Part shown: in pieces, positions 46,741-60,500 of the stretch
Layout of the letters: the number at the start of each line of letters is the position of its first letter
How positions within the stretch are numbered: the stretch's first letter is position 1
Assembly: GCF_003265705.1 (NCBI RefSeq)
Contig: NW_020312817.1
Location: forward strand, 30,219,820 to 30,283,819
Length of the DNA: 64,000 nt
Source of the DNA: Callorhinus ursinus
Lineage: Eukaryota > Chordata > Mammalia > Carnivora > Otariidae
Direction: 5' to 3'
Notes under the pieces: generated by a model
What the model was told of the DNA's origin: nothing
The model's input: the letters and a program-made list of their open reading frames with translations, nothing else
Databases searched by the model: none
Made by a program: the position numbers and the translations under genes

Positions 46741-49700
46741 CTTCCTAAATTTATTCCCTTCCGTCAGCCACAGATTTATGTAGTGAATGTGCCTTGCACC
46801 TGAGGTGCCTTCAGAGGGGGAAGAAAGATTGTCTCTTCTTCTTCCATTTTTTTTTTTTTTTTTTTTTACTTAACTTTGTATCTCAAGAGACAGTCCTGCT
46901 GCACCAGATTATTCCAGATGATTTTGCAAAGGTGAAAAGTCGTGTTTGTCTTTCACAGATGTGAGGAGCGGTTGTTGATAAGTCATGTGAATAAAATTCT
47001 TTGAAATATATAAGGGTGGCAAAGATACTTCTGAGAATGTTAAACAGGAAATTGCTAAAATAGGAATAATATTCAACCCCTCGAACCTGGGGTGATTAAT
47101 AAATTAAGATCCAAAAGTACTAATTTGACTAGCACTGCAAATGTACAGAGAGTATTGTTTTCTTTTTACTAGTCAGGTGATCTGTCCTTGGCTGGTAAAC
47201 TTATGGTCATGATAGATATAAGACAAAATTGTGTCAGGATTTTAAACCTAAATTCCTGATTTTGTAACTAAAGTAGCACTTGTAATTAACACCGGAATAT
47301 ATTCCTTTTTTCCAGAAGGTACTTTGTATATGTGACATCACCAAGTTGACAACACAACTAGTTTTATTTTGTTGTTGCTTAATCTTTGGTCTTTTCCATT
47401 TAAATCAATAACCATTTACCTTCTCAGTGTCTAGCCTTAGAGTTATTTCTGCTCAGTAAAACATAAACGTTTCTGTTTCATTACTTAATTTTTTTTATCA
47501 CTCTTCTATTCATTTGCAAACCCTTGTAATGTTTTTCTGTTCGGTTCCTAAGGGGAACAGACCCCCCTGAACACCTGGTGTTGAGTTTATTAACTTAAGC
47601 CTGGGTGGCTCATCCTTTCTTTATGTATAACTCGAGAGATACTTAAGTGCCGGCCTTCATCTTAAACATTAGGACTTACTGCTTTATATATCAGTATTCC
47701 AAAGGTTACTCTTACATCTGTGAATAAGAGCATTTCTGGAATGCTCTTATTTTAAAATAAGTCACCTGCCCCATAATTGATCTTTCTGAACTTTCCATTC
47801 ATAGTTGTGTTGCAGCGATTTTAAAAAGTCTTAAAATGCAAAACATCTTCTTCACAGTAAATTTCAGCAGTAGCATTGATAAATGGTGTATTTCACATCT
47901 GGGAAAAGACCATCTCTCATCTTAGGATACTTGCATTCTAACGTAGCCCAGAAACGAGATACATGTGCAGTGAGAAGAGTGGTGATCCTCTTGGTGATTG
48001 TTTCCCCTAAGGTGCCCTGTTACCATTCCCTCTGTCCTCCCACTTCCCCTCACCTCTGGCCTGGTTTAGTGCAAGGTCTGGAAGTGGAAGTGGGTTCATG
48101 AAGAAAGATCGAGCATCCCTGTGGGTGGTGATACTTCACCAGAGTAGGAAAAGGGAGAGAATAGAATAGTACTTCTTTCTTTTTAAAGATTTATTAAATC
48201 TCTTTCATTCTGTATTGTTTAGAGTTGGAAAGAGGCATAGCATAGAAGAGAGAGGGAAATAGAATAGAAATAAAAAGAATGAAGGGACACCAGTGAAGGG
48301 ATGGGTAAAAACAAAACAAGAGTTAGTCGTTGGAAAAGGAAGTATAAAGAAGGGGTCCCTGGGGCAGGAAGACAATAGGAGGAGAGGCCCAAAGAAGGAA
48401 GATAACCGTGGGCAGGAGTCCAGATGACCTTTTCAGCCAGGATTGGGTTCGGGGTCACCTGCATCTCAGCTTCGGCTCCCTTCTAGCACTGACCACAAGT
48501 TCCCGTGTCCCCTGGGGCCTTCTCTAGGCCTTAACAGGAGGCCTCCAGACTCTAGGGTATTCATTTCACCTGTTTCATAGCTCCATCACTGCTGTCCCTG
48601 CTTCCTCTTCTAAATGTTTAGATGTGAGACTGGACACTGCTTGCAAGGGCGAAGCTGTCATAGCCCAGAGGAACCTGGTGGCAAAATTATCCCTGGACGT
48701 GGATGACCCCGAAAAGGTCACTTTGAAAGTAATCCTCTCTCACCGTCTTTAACCCATATAGATGTCATCTGCGGAACCGTGCCTAAAATTAGACCCAGAG
48801 CACATTGGGAGCAGTGGAATTAGTGTCTCTTTTCCCCTTGGGACTGCCTTTGGGACTGGCAGTAGGAAATAGGGTTCCATGATTTTGAGGAGAGGGCACG
48901 GGCCCAGCCCATTTTGCCAACTGCCCTCTGTTCCTCGGAGAGAGCCCAAAACAAAGCAACTGCCTCGCTTCTCAGAGAGGCTCTTGTCAAATCCAACTTC
49001 GTGGCTGTCAGATGTACTCCTGAGGTGGATAGAAGGAGAATGTGACTCTTAGAGCTTCCACATCACGGGGATGACTACCTGTCTATCCCAGTTAGGTCTG
49101 TTGTGTGGCTGAAAACAGCAGACTTCATGAAATTGATTCTAAGAGGAGCATCTGATCATCGTTTTGACCGTGTGGCCCTTGAGAAAATGCAGAGGTTTGC
49201 TAGGGAGGACATCATGGCTGTTTCTAAGCTCTGGAGTGGTGAAGGTGGTTGATGGTGTTTTATCAGAAGCCCGGTGACATTGCTAACCTAGGGACCTCAC
49301 TATCATGTTTTTCTTTGTTATATTCCAGTCAGGTTTCTGCTTGAGCGTACAGCTTTTTATGTAATTTCATTGAATGCCAAGACCCAAAGAGATCTCTGGC
49401 TTTTCTGGTAATACTCCTTTCTGTTTCAAGTTGTAACTCTATCTGAGAGCACTCTGGTCAAAGTCTTTAAATAGCAAAGACACAAACGACTTGGTGGATG
49501 ATTTCTAAGTAGATTTCCTGTCATCTTTCAGCCTGAACATCAGGATACGACACATAGGTGTTTCAGTAGGTGCAATGAACGTTTGTTTGGGTATTGATTG
49601 GTTAGGACGGCACATAGGTACAAGTCATAGAAAACCCAGCAACAGTTTCTAAACAAATAGAAGTTTCTTTTCCATTCATTACAAGAAGTTTGGAGGCAGA

Positions 49701-50243
49701 TGATTTGGTATCTTAGAGATATCAAGGTCCTTCTCCATGTATGATAAGGATATTACAGCTTTAGGCAGCACACTCGGATTCAAGGCAGGAAGAGTCTGGG
49801 AGGAACACCACATCTGCCTTCTATCAAGAAAGTAGATGTTTTCCCAGAAACCTCATTTAGCCACAACCAGGTGACATGGCCTCCTGGAAAAGCAGGGCAC
49901 AGGATTGTTCTGACTTACACCTAATGTGATCCAAATCTTCAACCACCCACCCCGCCCTCCAGGGTTTTGTTCAGCTCCAGAGCAAGAGTAGAGTGACCGT
50001 TGTACAAACTACTTAACAGAATCTCTGTAACAGGTCTTTTGTGGTCTTTATTGTTTTGCTTTTAAAATGTAAGACCCTGCACAAATCAGGCTTGCTGTTT
50101 TGTTTCTGAGTCCCTTTTACGGGAGGCACACAGAGCCCCAGTGACCCGAGTGTGCTCTTTATAAGACGGAGTGAAACTGTGTGGCACAGTTGCTGGCCGG
50201 TAGCATCTCCTTTTCCCAGCTGACCTTACGTTCCTTTTTCCAG
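46598..50243 (+). other. CRIM1: CRIM1 intron H-I (3.6 kb)
   Basis: It begins with a CpG-rich segment (to about 46740), then a 21-T run (46847-46867), then mostly unique AT-rich sequence. Acceptor CCTTTTTCCAG. No young SINE was seen in this intron. Confidence 0.8.
46847..46867. repeat. 21-base T homopolymer
   Basis: Uninterrupted T run after CTTCTTCTTCCA. Seen directly. Confidence 0.8.
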
Positions 50244-50465
50244 ACGAACCTCCTCAGCCTTCCTCATCCCATAATGAGAGCGTGCCTAGTTACTGCAAAA
50301 ACGACGAAGGGGATATCTTCCTGGCAGCCGAGTCCTGGAAGCCTGACGTTTGCACCAGCTGTGTGTGCATGGATAGCGTCATCAGCTGTTACTCTGAGTC
50401 TTGTCCGTCGGTGGCCTGTGAAAGACCTGTTTTGAGGAAAGGCCAGTGTTGTCCCTACTGCATAG
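50244..50465 (+). CDS. CRIM1: CRIM1 exon I: vWC domain 5
   Basis: Internal exon of 222 nt, phase 1 at both ends, the last exon of the gene found here. It opens with a Pro/Ser-rich linker (DEPPQPSSSHNESVPS) that contains an N-E-S glycosylation sequon, followed by a ten-cysteine vWC module: YCKNDEGDIFLAAESW, DVCTSCVCMDSVISC, CPSVAC and GQCCPYCI. The linker differs from the human one as I recall it while the domain is conserved. The acceptor is TTTCCAG/AC and the donor ATAG/GTAAGA. The split codon at the end (G) must join an exon that lies beyond the window; the sixth vWC follows in CRIM1. Confidence 0.96.
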
Positions 50466-51262
50466 GTAAGACCAAGAAAAACAATCCGTCGTTTCTACCG
50501 GTGGCCGTTAAATCCACACTGACAGCCATTTGCCCAGATCAGTTCATGTCTGTGACCTGTTACACGGACCCAGAGAAGGGCTGTGAGGCAGGAGGGTGAC
50601 GTGAAAGATGTGTTCACGAGACACAACCCGTGAGGAATGAGGAGAGGCTCTCTCAGGACGCCGCGATGTTCCCAAGCTGTCCTCTTCTATGGGCTCCTTT
50701 GCTGTTTCAGGATTTTCAGTATTGAACCCTCTTTCTCCACCCAGTTTTTTGGAGTCCTTTTGTCCATATACAAACACACATTAAGGTACACTGAAGGCAT
50801 GAAGCTTGCTGCTCCCTTGAAAGCCACTAAATACGAAATACCGGTTTAATGTCCCAGTAATTCCTCTTGTCTGCTGACACTTAATTGATTCCATTTCGAC
50901 CATGCAGTCAGTTGTCCGTGTTGAGGGCCTAGGGACACAAAGTGAGGCAGGCCTGAGAAACCGACAGAGTCCGCTCCTTCTTGTGACCCAGGGGGTATAG
51001 CCTGTCAAAGGAAGACGTCCGTATGTTCGCCCTGGACGTCTGTACTGAAGCTGGTCTTGGGGACAGAAGCCAGATGCTGCTCTGGAGTCCAGAAGGCAAG
51101 GCTCAAGACAGCTGGCTACTCTCATAAAGGCACAGTCCCCACTCCAAGGCTCTCACTTTTATTCCTTTGGTATTAAGTAAAGCTCATGAAGTCAAGTGAA
51201 AGACAATGATACATCTCAATCCAGTAGTGAACCTACAATCAGAGTAGCAGGTAAAAAACTAG

Positions 51263-51480
51263 GGGGCACCTGGGTGGCTTAGTTGTTAAGCATCTGCCTT
51301 TGGCTCAGGTCATGATCCCAGGGTCCTGGCATGGAGCCCTGCATCGGGCTCCCTGCTCGGCGGGAAGCCTGCTTCTCCCTCTCCCACTCCCCCTGCTTGT
51401 GTTCCCTCTCTCGCTGTCTCTCTCTCTCTGTCAATTAAATAAATAAAATCTTTAAAAAAGAAAAAAGATCTTTAAAAAAA
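51263..51480 (+). mobile_element. Carnivoran SINE
   Basis: Head 'gggggcacctgggtggctta', box 'catggagccctgcatcgggc', segment 'ccctgctcggcgggaagcct', a CT-rich region and the tail 'aattaaataaataaaatctt'. The tail carries a second AGATCTTTAAAAAA unit. Flanking AAAAAACTAG and AAAAAATTAG may be the target-site duplication. Confidence 0.92.
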
Positions 51481-54400
51481 AAATTAGACAAGCTATATTA
51501 ATGGCAGGTATTATGCATTTACTGCTGGAGTTTTTTGCATGCTTTCTAGATACAAGTAATTACACATATTTGGGGTGATACTTGAGGAAAAGGAGAGATC
51601 TTCAGGCCACGGTTCTTTGTAGCAATTCCTATAGATGAACTGATGAATGGTGCTCAGGTACATGTCGGCCATAACTCAAGCTTATCAAGACAGCTCCTTC
51701 TCCTTGACTGGTCGACCTCTGGCCGCTAGATGGGAGATCACTTCCTCGGAGTCTTATTCTCCATGTTGGTATATAGAGAGATGGAAAGATTCTAAAAACA
51801 CAGTTTCTGCTCTCAGGAATTTTACAGAGCTAAATTTTTCTCAGTGTAATGGCCAGAGAGTATTTAAATGTATGTTTGAAAGCTGAATTCTCTTCTTTTA
51901 ACAGAATGACCAACTTTGGAATTTATTCTTCAAACCATGATGCTTTTGAGAGAGAAATGGGTGCTATTAATCAGGATGGGGCAATAGCTCTATACCAGGA
52001 GTGTCCCAAGCAAATCAGGACATATGGCTGCCCTACTTTTTAGTGACCAACAATGTTGGGTTCTGCTCTAATACCCATAAGCTTTGTAGCTCCAAAGTGG
52101 AGCCAAAAAAAGTGTCAGTGCATACATACATCCAACTGAGTGCTACTTCGTTTCTCAAAGAGCTGACCAGTATTTATATAGAAAATGTAACTGCCTTTGG
52201 TGAGATCTAAATAAAAGGTATACGCTGGCCACTATTTCAGGCCAGGGGATTGGCGGAGAGGGAGATGTACAACCAGGACTACCATATTTAAATATCAGAA
52301 TTTCTGTGCAGTTTATGAATCAATCAGGGGTGCTTAGATCATACTTAGAAAACCAGGACCCAGGAGGCTGCGAATTCCACATAACCTTCAGAGGAAAAAT
52401 CTGGCGGTGAATCTCTCTCATGTTGAAAATTCGTGGATTATTTTGTTTAGATTAAAAAGTTCTTGTGTTTTGCTGCTTAATCAGTAAATTTATAATTAGT
52501 AAATTATTCATCTAGTAAGTTTGTTTCTGTATGATAAATAGTAAATCCTTCTTTTTCAAAACCAATTTAACAAATGTAATCTCATGGAAAGAAACCTGCA
52601 AGTCAGTAGTCTGTGTCTTTCTTGCATTTTGTTGTTGTTTTGGGGTTTTTTTGTTGGCTTGTGTTTTTGGCCCTCCTCTTTCCTATTCCAGTTCCTTCGT
52701 GATTTAGACTATACGTTCTTTAGTGTGGAGAGAGAAATACCAATTCGGTCCAAATTTTTTACTTTGACTTTAAGTTAGTTGGCAAGCACTTTCACCAAAT
52801 TTTGGTTCGTCAAGCTCATACTAGTATAGCGGAAATTATGTTTCGGTTGTTACCCCCCCCAAACACACACACAAAGATGCAGGTATAATTGTATCATATA
52901 AATCTAAGGCTTATCTTCAGGGTAACATATTGGGGAGACTTAACATTTGATGAGTAATACTGTATGCTGTTACTCCATCTTAGCGTTTCATATATGTTGT
53001 TTTATTTTTCAAAGAGTCACTGAGCCCCTTCAGTATACATCATATGTATTTTGCAAGTAGCCTTGTTAGATTGGCCTTCATCCTTTCTCCCCTTATGTGC
53101 AAGCATACGAAGTCAAGTTCAGTCCATGACTGTGACATGAGGATTCCCTATCGTACCCTCCAGTTAGCTCCCTTGGCCTCTTCAGGCTCATTCTCTTATC
53201 AGCTTCCCGTCAGCCCAGCCCTCTGCAAGGGCTCCAAGCCCAGGCAGCGCCAGCAGCGGCAAAGCCTCCGTCCCCATACAGAGACCACGTAGCAAAGAAA
53301 CAGGCCATTATTTTGCCTGCCCTAAAGCACCCGATTATTTCTCCAGTAGGCCCAGAGGACCAGTGATTGCATTGTCTCCAGTTTTAGGCTCTCTCGGTTT
53401 GAAACCAGCTTTTTCTTAACCTAGATCGTCTGTTCCCAGGATCATACGTGCCTCACCCCAGCCTGCAGTGCTGACCTCACCATGGCTGTGGGTCCCTGAA
53501 TGAATATTCTCCCTAATTAGATCTCTCAAATACAGATTTCTAAAAACCTCAAACCAGCCTTTAATCTGACTTCTTTTTTTAGTGATAAAACCCCTAAACA
53601 AAAGCATGCTTCTTTCACCTTGTGAAGTATCTTTTTTTCTTACCATAAGAGAATTGAAAAGTGGTGATCCTATGAAAAGTAGTATAATTATGAATATTTG
53701 TATTCCTTTCAGCTAAATTATCAAGTCACTAATGTGCCATGATAATGCTTTTCTTTTGATGTGTGAAGGCCTCATATGTGTGCTAATTTAATAGAATGTG
53801 TAATACAGACATAATTAATAGGATTGATGATTAATTTTGAAAAGTGAACAGCTTTGTCTCATTAGTTATAATACCCCTCATTTGGGAATTCATCCTTGTA
53901 CTAGAAAGAAACTAAGTAGTAATTACCCAATCATTCTAATGGAACACTTTCTGATTCCCTAATTTTTTATATTCTAGTTTTCTACGCAAATACAAATTTA
54001 GATTTTATTTTCATAGGCTTTTTGACTGTACTGATGGCTTAAAGAATGGGGAGCAAGAATCAAAAGATGACAAGCACATAAGTCAGGTGAAGGTAAAAGG
54101 TCTGGTGGGGATTCTAATGTGTGATGGCAGATTGGATATGTGGTTCCTTGTAAACAGCAGGTGCCTTCAGTGTGACACACTTCACTGTGCACAGTAGTGC
54201 CGTAGCCTTCTTACCGACTACATCCTACATGCCTTCCTAGAACCTTTCTAGAGCAAAAATGATTTCAGTGAGATCCTTATTCCATCACTCCCAGATGACA
54301 GTAAATAATTCAGCCAGCAACCCTTACCTAGTAAGTGCCTATGGGGATGCTGGCCCTGACCACGTCACCCTTGCTCTGATGTCTTTGTTGGTGATGCTTC

Positions 54401-55654
54401 TGCCAAGGACCAGATTCTAGCAGCTTCTCTGAGGGGCACCACTATCAGCATCCCAGTGGACCTTCCCTTTGTCCAGAGGCTTAGTCATTCCTGGACAAAT
54501 ATTATAAAGAAAGAGCATTACATTGATCATAAAGACCTTTGTTAATTTAGCTTATGGGGTCCTCAAGCCCATATTGCTGCTGCCTCATACCTGCTGTTGA
54601 CTTTGGAAATGAAGATGCTCAGGTGTGCCTGATGATCGAGCCAGTCTAATTGAACAGGACTGGTCCTGAGTAAGCAATTCCTGTGTCGGCCAAGTCCTGT
54701 TACTCAGTGCATAGAATATTGTTTTGAAACTCGGAATTTGGCAAGTATTTATTTATTTGTAACCATTGGTGTGTTATTTTAGAAAATATTTGAGGTCAGA
54801 TATTTAAAGTCCTATTTGTTGGCTGGAAATCTCTGAGTCAGTGCATCTTTCTCACTTAAAAAAACTTTTGCCAAAGGAGAGTTCTTTTTGGATCCTAATC
54901 AGTTGTTGGTGTCTGTCTGTGTGTGTTTATATATGAGAGATACGAAATGATGTACTTACATGTTATGAAAGTATATATATACAGGTTATAAAATCCGTAT
55001 GTATGATGTGAACAAAGTTAAGATACTCTCATTACATGCCTCTCAGTTCAGTATCTTTTAAGTGTCTTTAAGTATCCCTATCTTCAAGGGTCTCTGAAAA
55101 TGAGTTCTGTTATGGGTAGCACCTGATCATACATCTTTCTGATTAGAGGTTAGCTATTTTTTAATATCTATTATATATATCTTAATATTTAAGGTAGAGC
55201 TTTCATGTGGAGTCAGGCTGGCTTGGCACACTCCGTTAGTTGTGATAGTACGATTCTGTTTCCTATCTTTTGTGATCTTCAGCTAGAAAATGATCAGTAA
55301 TATATGTCCTTAGGAGGGCAGTGTCTACAATTTCTGTCAAGTCAGTCTATTATACATCATTCATTTTTGTTTAGATGTATGTGTATGATTATGCTAATTC
55401 GTTTAGGTATCTTTTCTTAGAGATTACACATATAAAGAGTATCTCTGTGGAACATCTGTTGATCATTGAGTACTTAACTCAGCCCAGGAATCAAACATAG
55501 CAAATATTTAATTCCACATCTCTAAGACATACAACCCATAGAATTAAAGGTTGTACCTTTTTAAGCTATAATGTTATGAGACTGGTATCTCTGTTGCAAC
55601 GTTTTTCACAGCTATTTCTCCAGTGTGTTTTCTTAAACACTTACGTGTTCTGGA

Positions 55655-55830
55655 AAGAGAACTTACTTTGGAGCCGAAGGGTTATGATCCCACCTCTGGC
55701 ACATGCTAGCTTTATGTCTCAGTGCTAGGATCTAACCCTAGCTCAGTTTCCCCATCTCTGAGATGGGGACGGTAATGTTGTTCTCTGCTTCGCTAAAGTG
55801 CTGTGAAAATTAAGTGAATAATGCACACAT
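55655..55830 (+). repeat. MIR fragment
   Basis: 'cttactttggagccgaaggg', 'tcagtttccccatctctgag', 'atggggacggtaatgttgtt' and 'ctgtgaaaattaagtgaata' follow the MIR order. Confidence 0.75.
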
Positions 55831-58800
55831 GTAAATGTGCTTAGTCAACACAATGTGAACGCTCGGCTTAGTTCAGTGACAGCTCTTCCAACACGGAGTG
55901 CAGCTGATCTGGGTAATGTGCCAAATGGATTCTGGTATTGCACTTTAAATATAGCACCTACCTCTCTGCAAGAGAAAGGCCTGGATATAGCATCCCAATG
56001 ATGAGCTGTTGAAGGACAAGAATATTTTAGGTAATGCTTCCATGGTGTACCTCGTCCTGCACACTCTTAGCTTAAACAGCCCACCACTGCTTTAGTCACC
56101 GTATTGTGATCCAGGTAGAGGCAGCATGCTTTCCAAGGCTCTGTAGTGCAGCTGGGTTGGGGCAGCGCCCTGCCCACAAACCTCAGAGCTTCACTGTCCT
56201 TTCATGCCTCTGGACGTTGCTGTGGGAGAGAGAATGGGGCTCTTTTAGTTTTTGTTTACTTTGAGAGGCTGGTCCCATTTGAGGAGTCTGTGAACTTACA
56301 GTGCATGATCCACCATGATTCCTACAGAGCACGTGGCCACTGTCATCAGGAAGAGCTGAGGTATGCTTCCTGAACATTCTTCAGAGCTCTGGGTTCTTGA
56401 GGTCCCAACACTGCAACCAGGTGGTCCCAGATAGTGCTGAAGTGATTTAAGCGGAAGGGAAGGGGAGCAGGATGCTTTTCTGTGTGCTGTTTAAAGCTTA
56501 GAAGACTGCAAATACTCTGGTTGTCATGCACTCTACTAACTTTGGAATGGGTCTCAAGTTGTTGCAACAGAAATAAACGGTGTTTGATTTCAGTCTCTTT
56601 AGGTCTTACCCTGCACCCTGGGAAGCACCTCATCCTGCTCACTCCATATGCTACTTTCTGTTTGTTGCTTGTGTCCTTTCCAGGCCCTAGCTGTGTAAAC
56701 GGAAATTCCAGTAAGCTTCTGAGTAGCATTGTCCTTACCTGGGCTTCAGCACACAGTCTTCCTTGAAAGAGGTCTCTTGCACAGACCCATGAGCACATGC
56801 CTTTCACCTCTTATTTCCATCCAGGAAACCAACCCTGATTTTGGACTCTCTAATGGTTGGGGGAAAGACCCCTCTACAGGAGGGTTACATTTCTGATGAG
56901 GGCATGTAATCAGACCTGATATTAGCTGGCAGACCCTGATGGGATATTCTCGGCCACACGCAGGCTGTGACGACAGGAACTTTCTCTGGGAAGTCCAGTG
57001 GTTTCCACTTCAGGGTTTTCTTAATAAGATTCTGTACTCTTTACATAGATGGCTTCCCTTATGTCCTAAGGGAGGGAAGCGTGCTGTTTTCCTTATTTAG
57101 GCCACTTTCATCTTTCAGTTTTCCTGCCTGCCTTTTAGACTACATTGTGTATTTCCATAATGATTTCCATGTATAATCTCCATGAAGGATTGTCGGCCTT
57201 GTAAGAGATGGGACCTCAGTTAAAGTTGAAAATGGAATGTTTCCCTGAACTTTCATCCATGAAGTGCTTACTTGACCCATAACACATGGTTAATGCACAG
57301 ATTAAGTCCTATCACTGAGAAATAATGTCCTCTTTGCATGCAGTAGGAATCAGCCAGAAGTCATTGTAGTTACCAGTTTGGTGAGATTTCTATTCCTAGA
57401 GCTCAGGAAAGTTTATAATTTTTTTTAGTGACCTTATTACCTATTGTTTCCAGTATGTTGAAGAAACCTGAAAGGTTCTTTCGGCCTTTATTAAAATATA
57501 CCTAGACTCCCACCTCAAGAAATAGAATAAAATAAAGCATAAATGGACTGCCAAGAAAGGTCTTAAAATGGTGGTCAGATCTGCTTTCAAAGTATTTGAG
57601 ATGTTATGTAGAGGTAGGGGTTGGCCTACATGGCAGTACTTGTCTTAGTTTTCTCTTCTTATAAAAATGAATTAAGAGTAGATGTTTTATTAGAAGCTAG
57701 AAGTTATTAGAAACTCGGGTTTTGAGTTAATAAATATTTCTTGAATTTTTAGCCAAAAACCTTTAATCATGCACTGACAGAATTACTGTATATTAGACCT
57801 GTGCCTCATTGAAATTGTCTATGCCACCTGCATTCGATTTCAGCAAGACTTCGTCAAGTTCCGCTTTTCCATTCTTCTCCAGTCAAGAAAGGTCCAGTGC
57901 TCCAGCCTGTTGAAAATCAGTCTTCATCTATGCCTACGAGTCTGTGCACCTCTTGGTGACCTGCAAATTGTTTGCTCAGACTCCTTCTTTGTTGTGGTTT
58001 CTGTTTGTCTTCTCTTAATATAAACAGAAGTAAAGCTGGTTTCTCAAATAAGAGGCACACACATTCAATTTCTTCTGTAAACATAGAGTTTGTACCCAGC
58101 ATGTGCCCAACTTTGGGATACAGAAATGAGGATGAGATCACAGGCCAGGGATTTGAATATTTTATCTGTTAAAAGAAGGTAAAATATAATAGTAGCATCT
58201 CATTCCTTTGTGGCAGTTAGAGAAAGATCACTGCAGTGCAGTGTTAAATTTATAAGCGAAAATTTTTGAAGGTACTTTCTCTACACTTCCCAGAGTCAGC
58301 TGCTTCACTGGTGATTCTTGGCCGCCATTTTCACCCCCTTTTCTGAATCCCCCGTCACCCGTAGTGTACCTCGTACCTTCTCACACCTGCCTGAGAGATC
58401 TCTCACTAATGCTTCTGTAAGTCCCTCGGACCTCAAAGTTAAGAAACCAAATCGAAGCAGAACGTTGTCAGCAGGACCTGCAGTTTACACAGCTTTCCAA
58501 AACCTTTAGCATGTCTGCCTGGACCTGGAGTCCTATAGAGCTGGTGAGATCTCCCGATCCAGGAGCGTCTCCCCAGGGGTGGAGACCTCACCTGCCTTGG
58601 GCACTACTGTGTCTCCGGCATTCAGGACTGAGCTATCACAGCGATGCGTAGGAAGGAGAAGCACCCCTCTACACTCCTGTGGTGGACTATTTTGCAGCGG
58701 GACTTATTCCAAGAATAAGAGCTGCATTTAATTTCTTGGCCTCTGGGATCCCAGAGTAGATTACTTCTCAGAACTCTAAATAGTCACTGAGCTTCGAAAG

Positions 58801-60299
58801 AACTGATGCCATTTCTAAAGCTGCCTACCTTCCTCCCAGGAAGTGACTCCCACACCACCACTCTGACTTCATGACCACCACAGCCAGATTTAGAACTTGA
58901 AGCATCTGTACAGGAAAGTTGTCTCCTGGCAGCCATTGAAGAGTCCAACTATGGCATAGGTTCAAGTGGATCTTCATTTTCAGATCCTTCCACGGAGGAC
59001 GGAGGGGGGAAAAGTCCGGAGATGCTTCCTTTTCTTCAGAGGCTAATGTACATCCCTCATCATGGTCCGATTCAGAGCAAGGCCTGAGCTGCCACATCAG
59101 TGATTCTGAAACACTGAATTGGATCTTTATAGAGGAAGAAACCACCACAGCTGTGGAGTCTAGGGTTTCCCCAGCAGTTAATTAGCTTTATGGTATAATT
59201 AGTAAAAATAGCTCACGAGTAAAAGCAAAGTCCAACTTTAATAGCCTCTTAAGACATCTTCTCTTGAAGTAAGACAGCCAACTTTGAACAGTTGGAAAAG
59301 TAACCTTGAAAGGAGTTAAGATTTCAAGGCCTTGCACTTCTTCCTCCCCTTTTTATGAAGCAGAATCAGGGAAAACGAAAATAAAAACAAAAACACCGAG
59401 TTCTCCAAATTCCACCACTGAAAGACATGGCATACTTTAACTCTAGTCCTACATGATGCCATATAACGTTGCTTATATTTGAATCCAAAGGCGATAAGAC
59501 ATGTCTGTGCACTCCCTGAGTTAGATGGCCCCACAGAAGGAGCCACCGCGCACAAGTGCCCTGGGCTTCCGACACGCGGTGTTGTGGGTGACTGCAGAAG
59601 CAGATTCTCCATCCATCCTACAGCAGGGACTTTGTTTCTGAAGGAGGCCAAAAGTCACTTCAAGCCTGGTCTGATGGATGAGAGAGGCCCGAGCTGAGGA
59701 AACCAAATATCAAAGCTAATCTAAACCAAGGAGTGGCCATAAAATAGTAACTATCTTCATTGCATGTGTCAAAATTTGGCTCTGGATGCCTCTGCAAAAG
59801 GAAAATTCCAAAGCCATGTGAAGCAAGGGCAGTATCGTTGGAATACATTTATAGCCCTCTACAGTGACTGCTTAGAAGGGGATCACATTTGTTTGGATAT
59901 ATAACTCTTGATGTGTTTGTCCAAAAAATAAACCTTATTATATTAGTGTCATACCTCATGTTTCTCTTGGAACATTCTCCTCTAATCCTCTTCTTCCGAG
60001 AGAGATGTTAAAGAGAGACTTGCCTAAGACTGTGAGTCCCCAGTAACCACTTCATTATCTATGTTCCTTCATAGGACTGTGCCGGACATATGATGCAGTT
60101 AGTTGAAGGGTAAATTACCTTTGAAGACGAAGACCTTAACCCCCAACAAAAAAGGCGAAGGGCAGGAATTCTGGTGCCCATTTTTTTTAGAGTTAGTGAG
60201 TAATCACCACATTCGTTTGTGTGGCACAGGAAGTGGCCCTCCCTGAGGTTATCCTGCTGGGTACAGGTGGGCAGAAGGTGTGTGGAGACTGGAGCCACA

Positions 60300-60500
60300 C
60301 CCACCTTGGTTCCCATCCTGGCCTTGCCACTTGCTAGCCGTGCATCTTGGGCAAGTCACGTAATGCCTCGGTTTCCTGTGGAATTGGGGTAATACCCTGT
60401 CCCATTGGGCTGTGGAGATCGAATGGAACGACTCCTATAAATCACTTAGCACAGTGGCCGGTACGTAGTAGGCGTTTAGCAGGTGGGAACTCCTATTATT
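60300..60500 (+). repeat. MIR fragment, nearly full length
   Basis: 'cttgccacttgctagccgtg', 'catcttgggcaagtcacgta', 'atgcctcggtttcctgtgga' and 'aaatcacttagcacagtggc' give a clear MIR. Confidence 0.8.

Noticed and set aside
56346..56807. 153-codon minus-strand open frame
   Set aside because: No recognisable motif, no splice support, and not near any coding exon.
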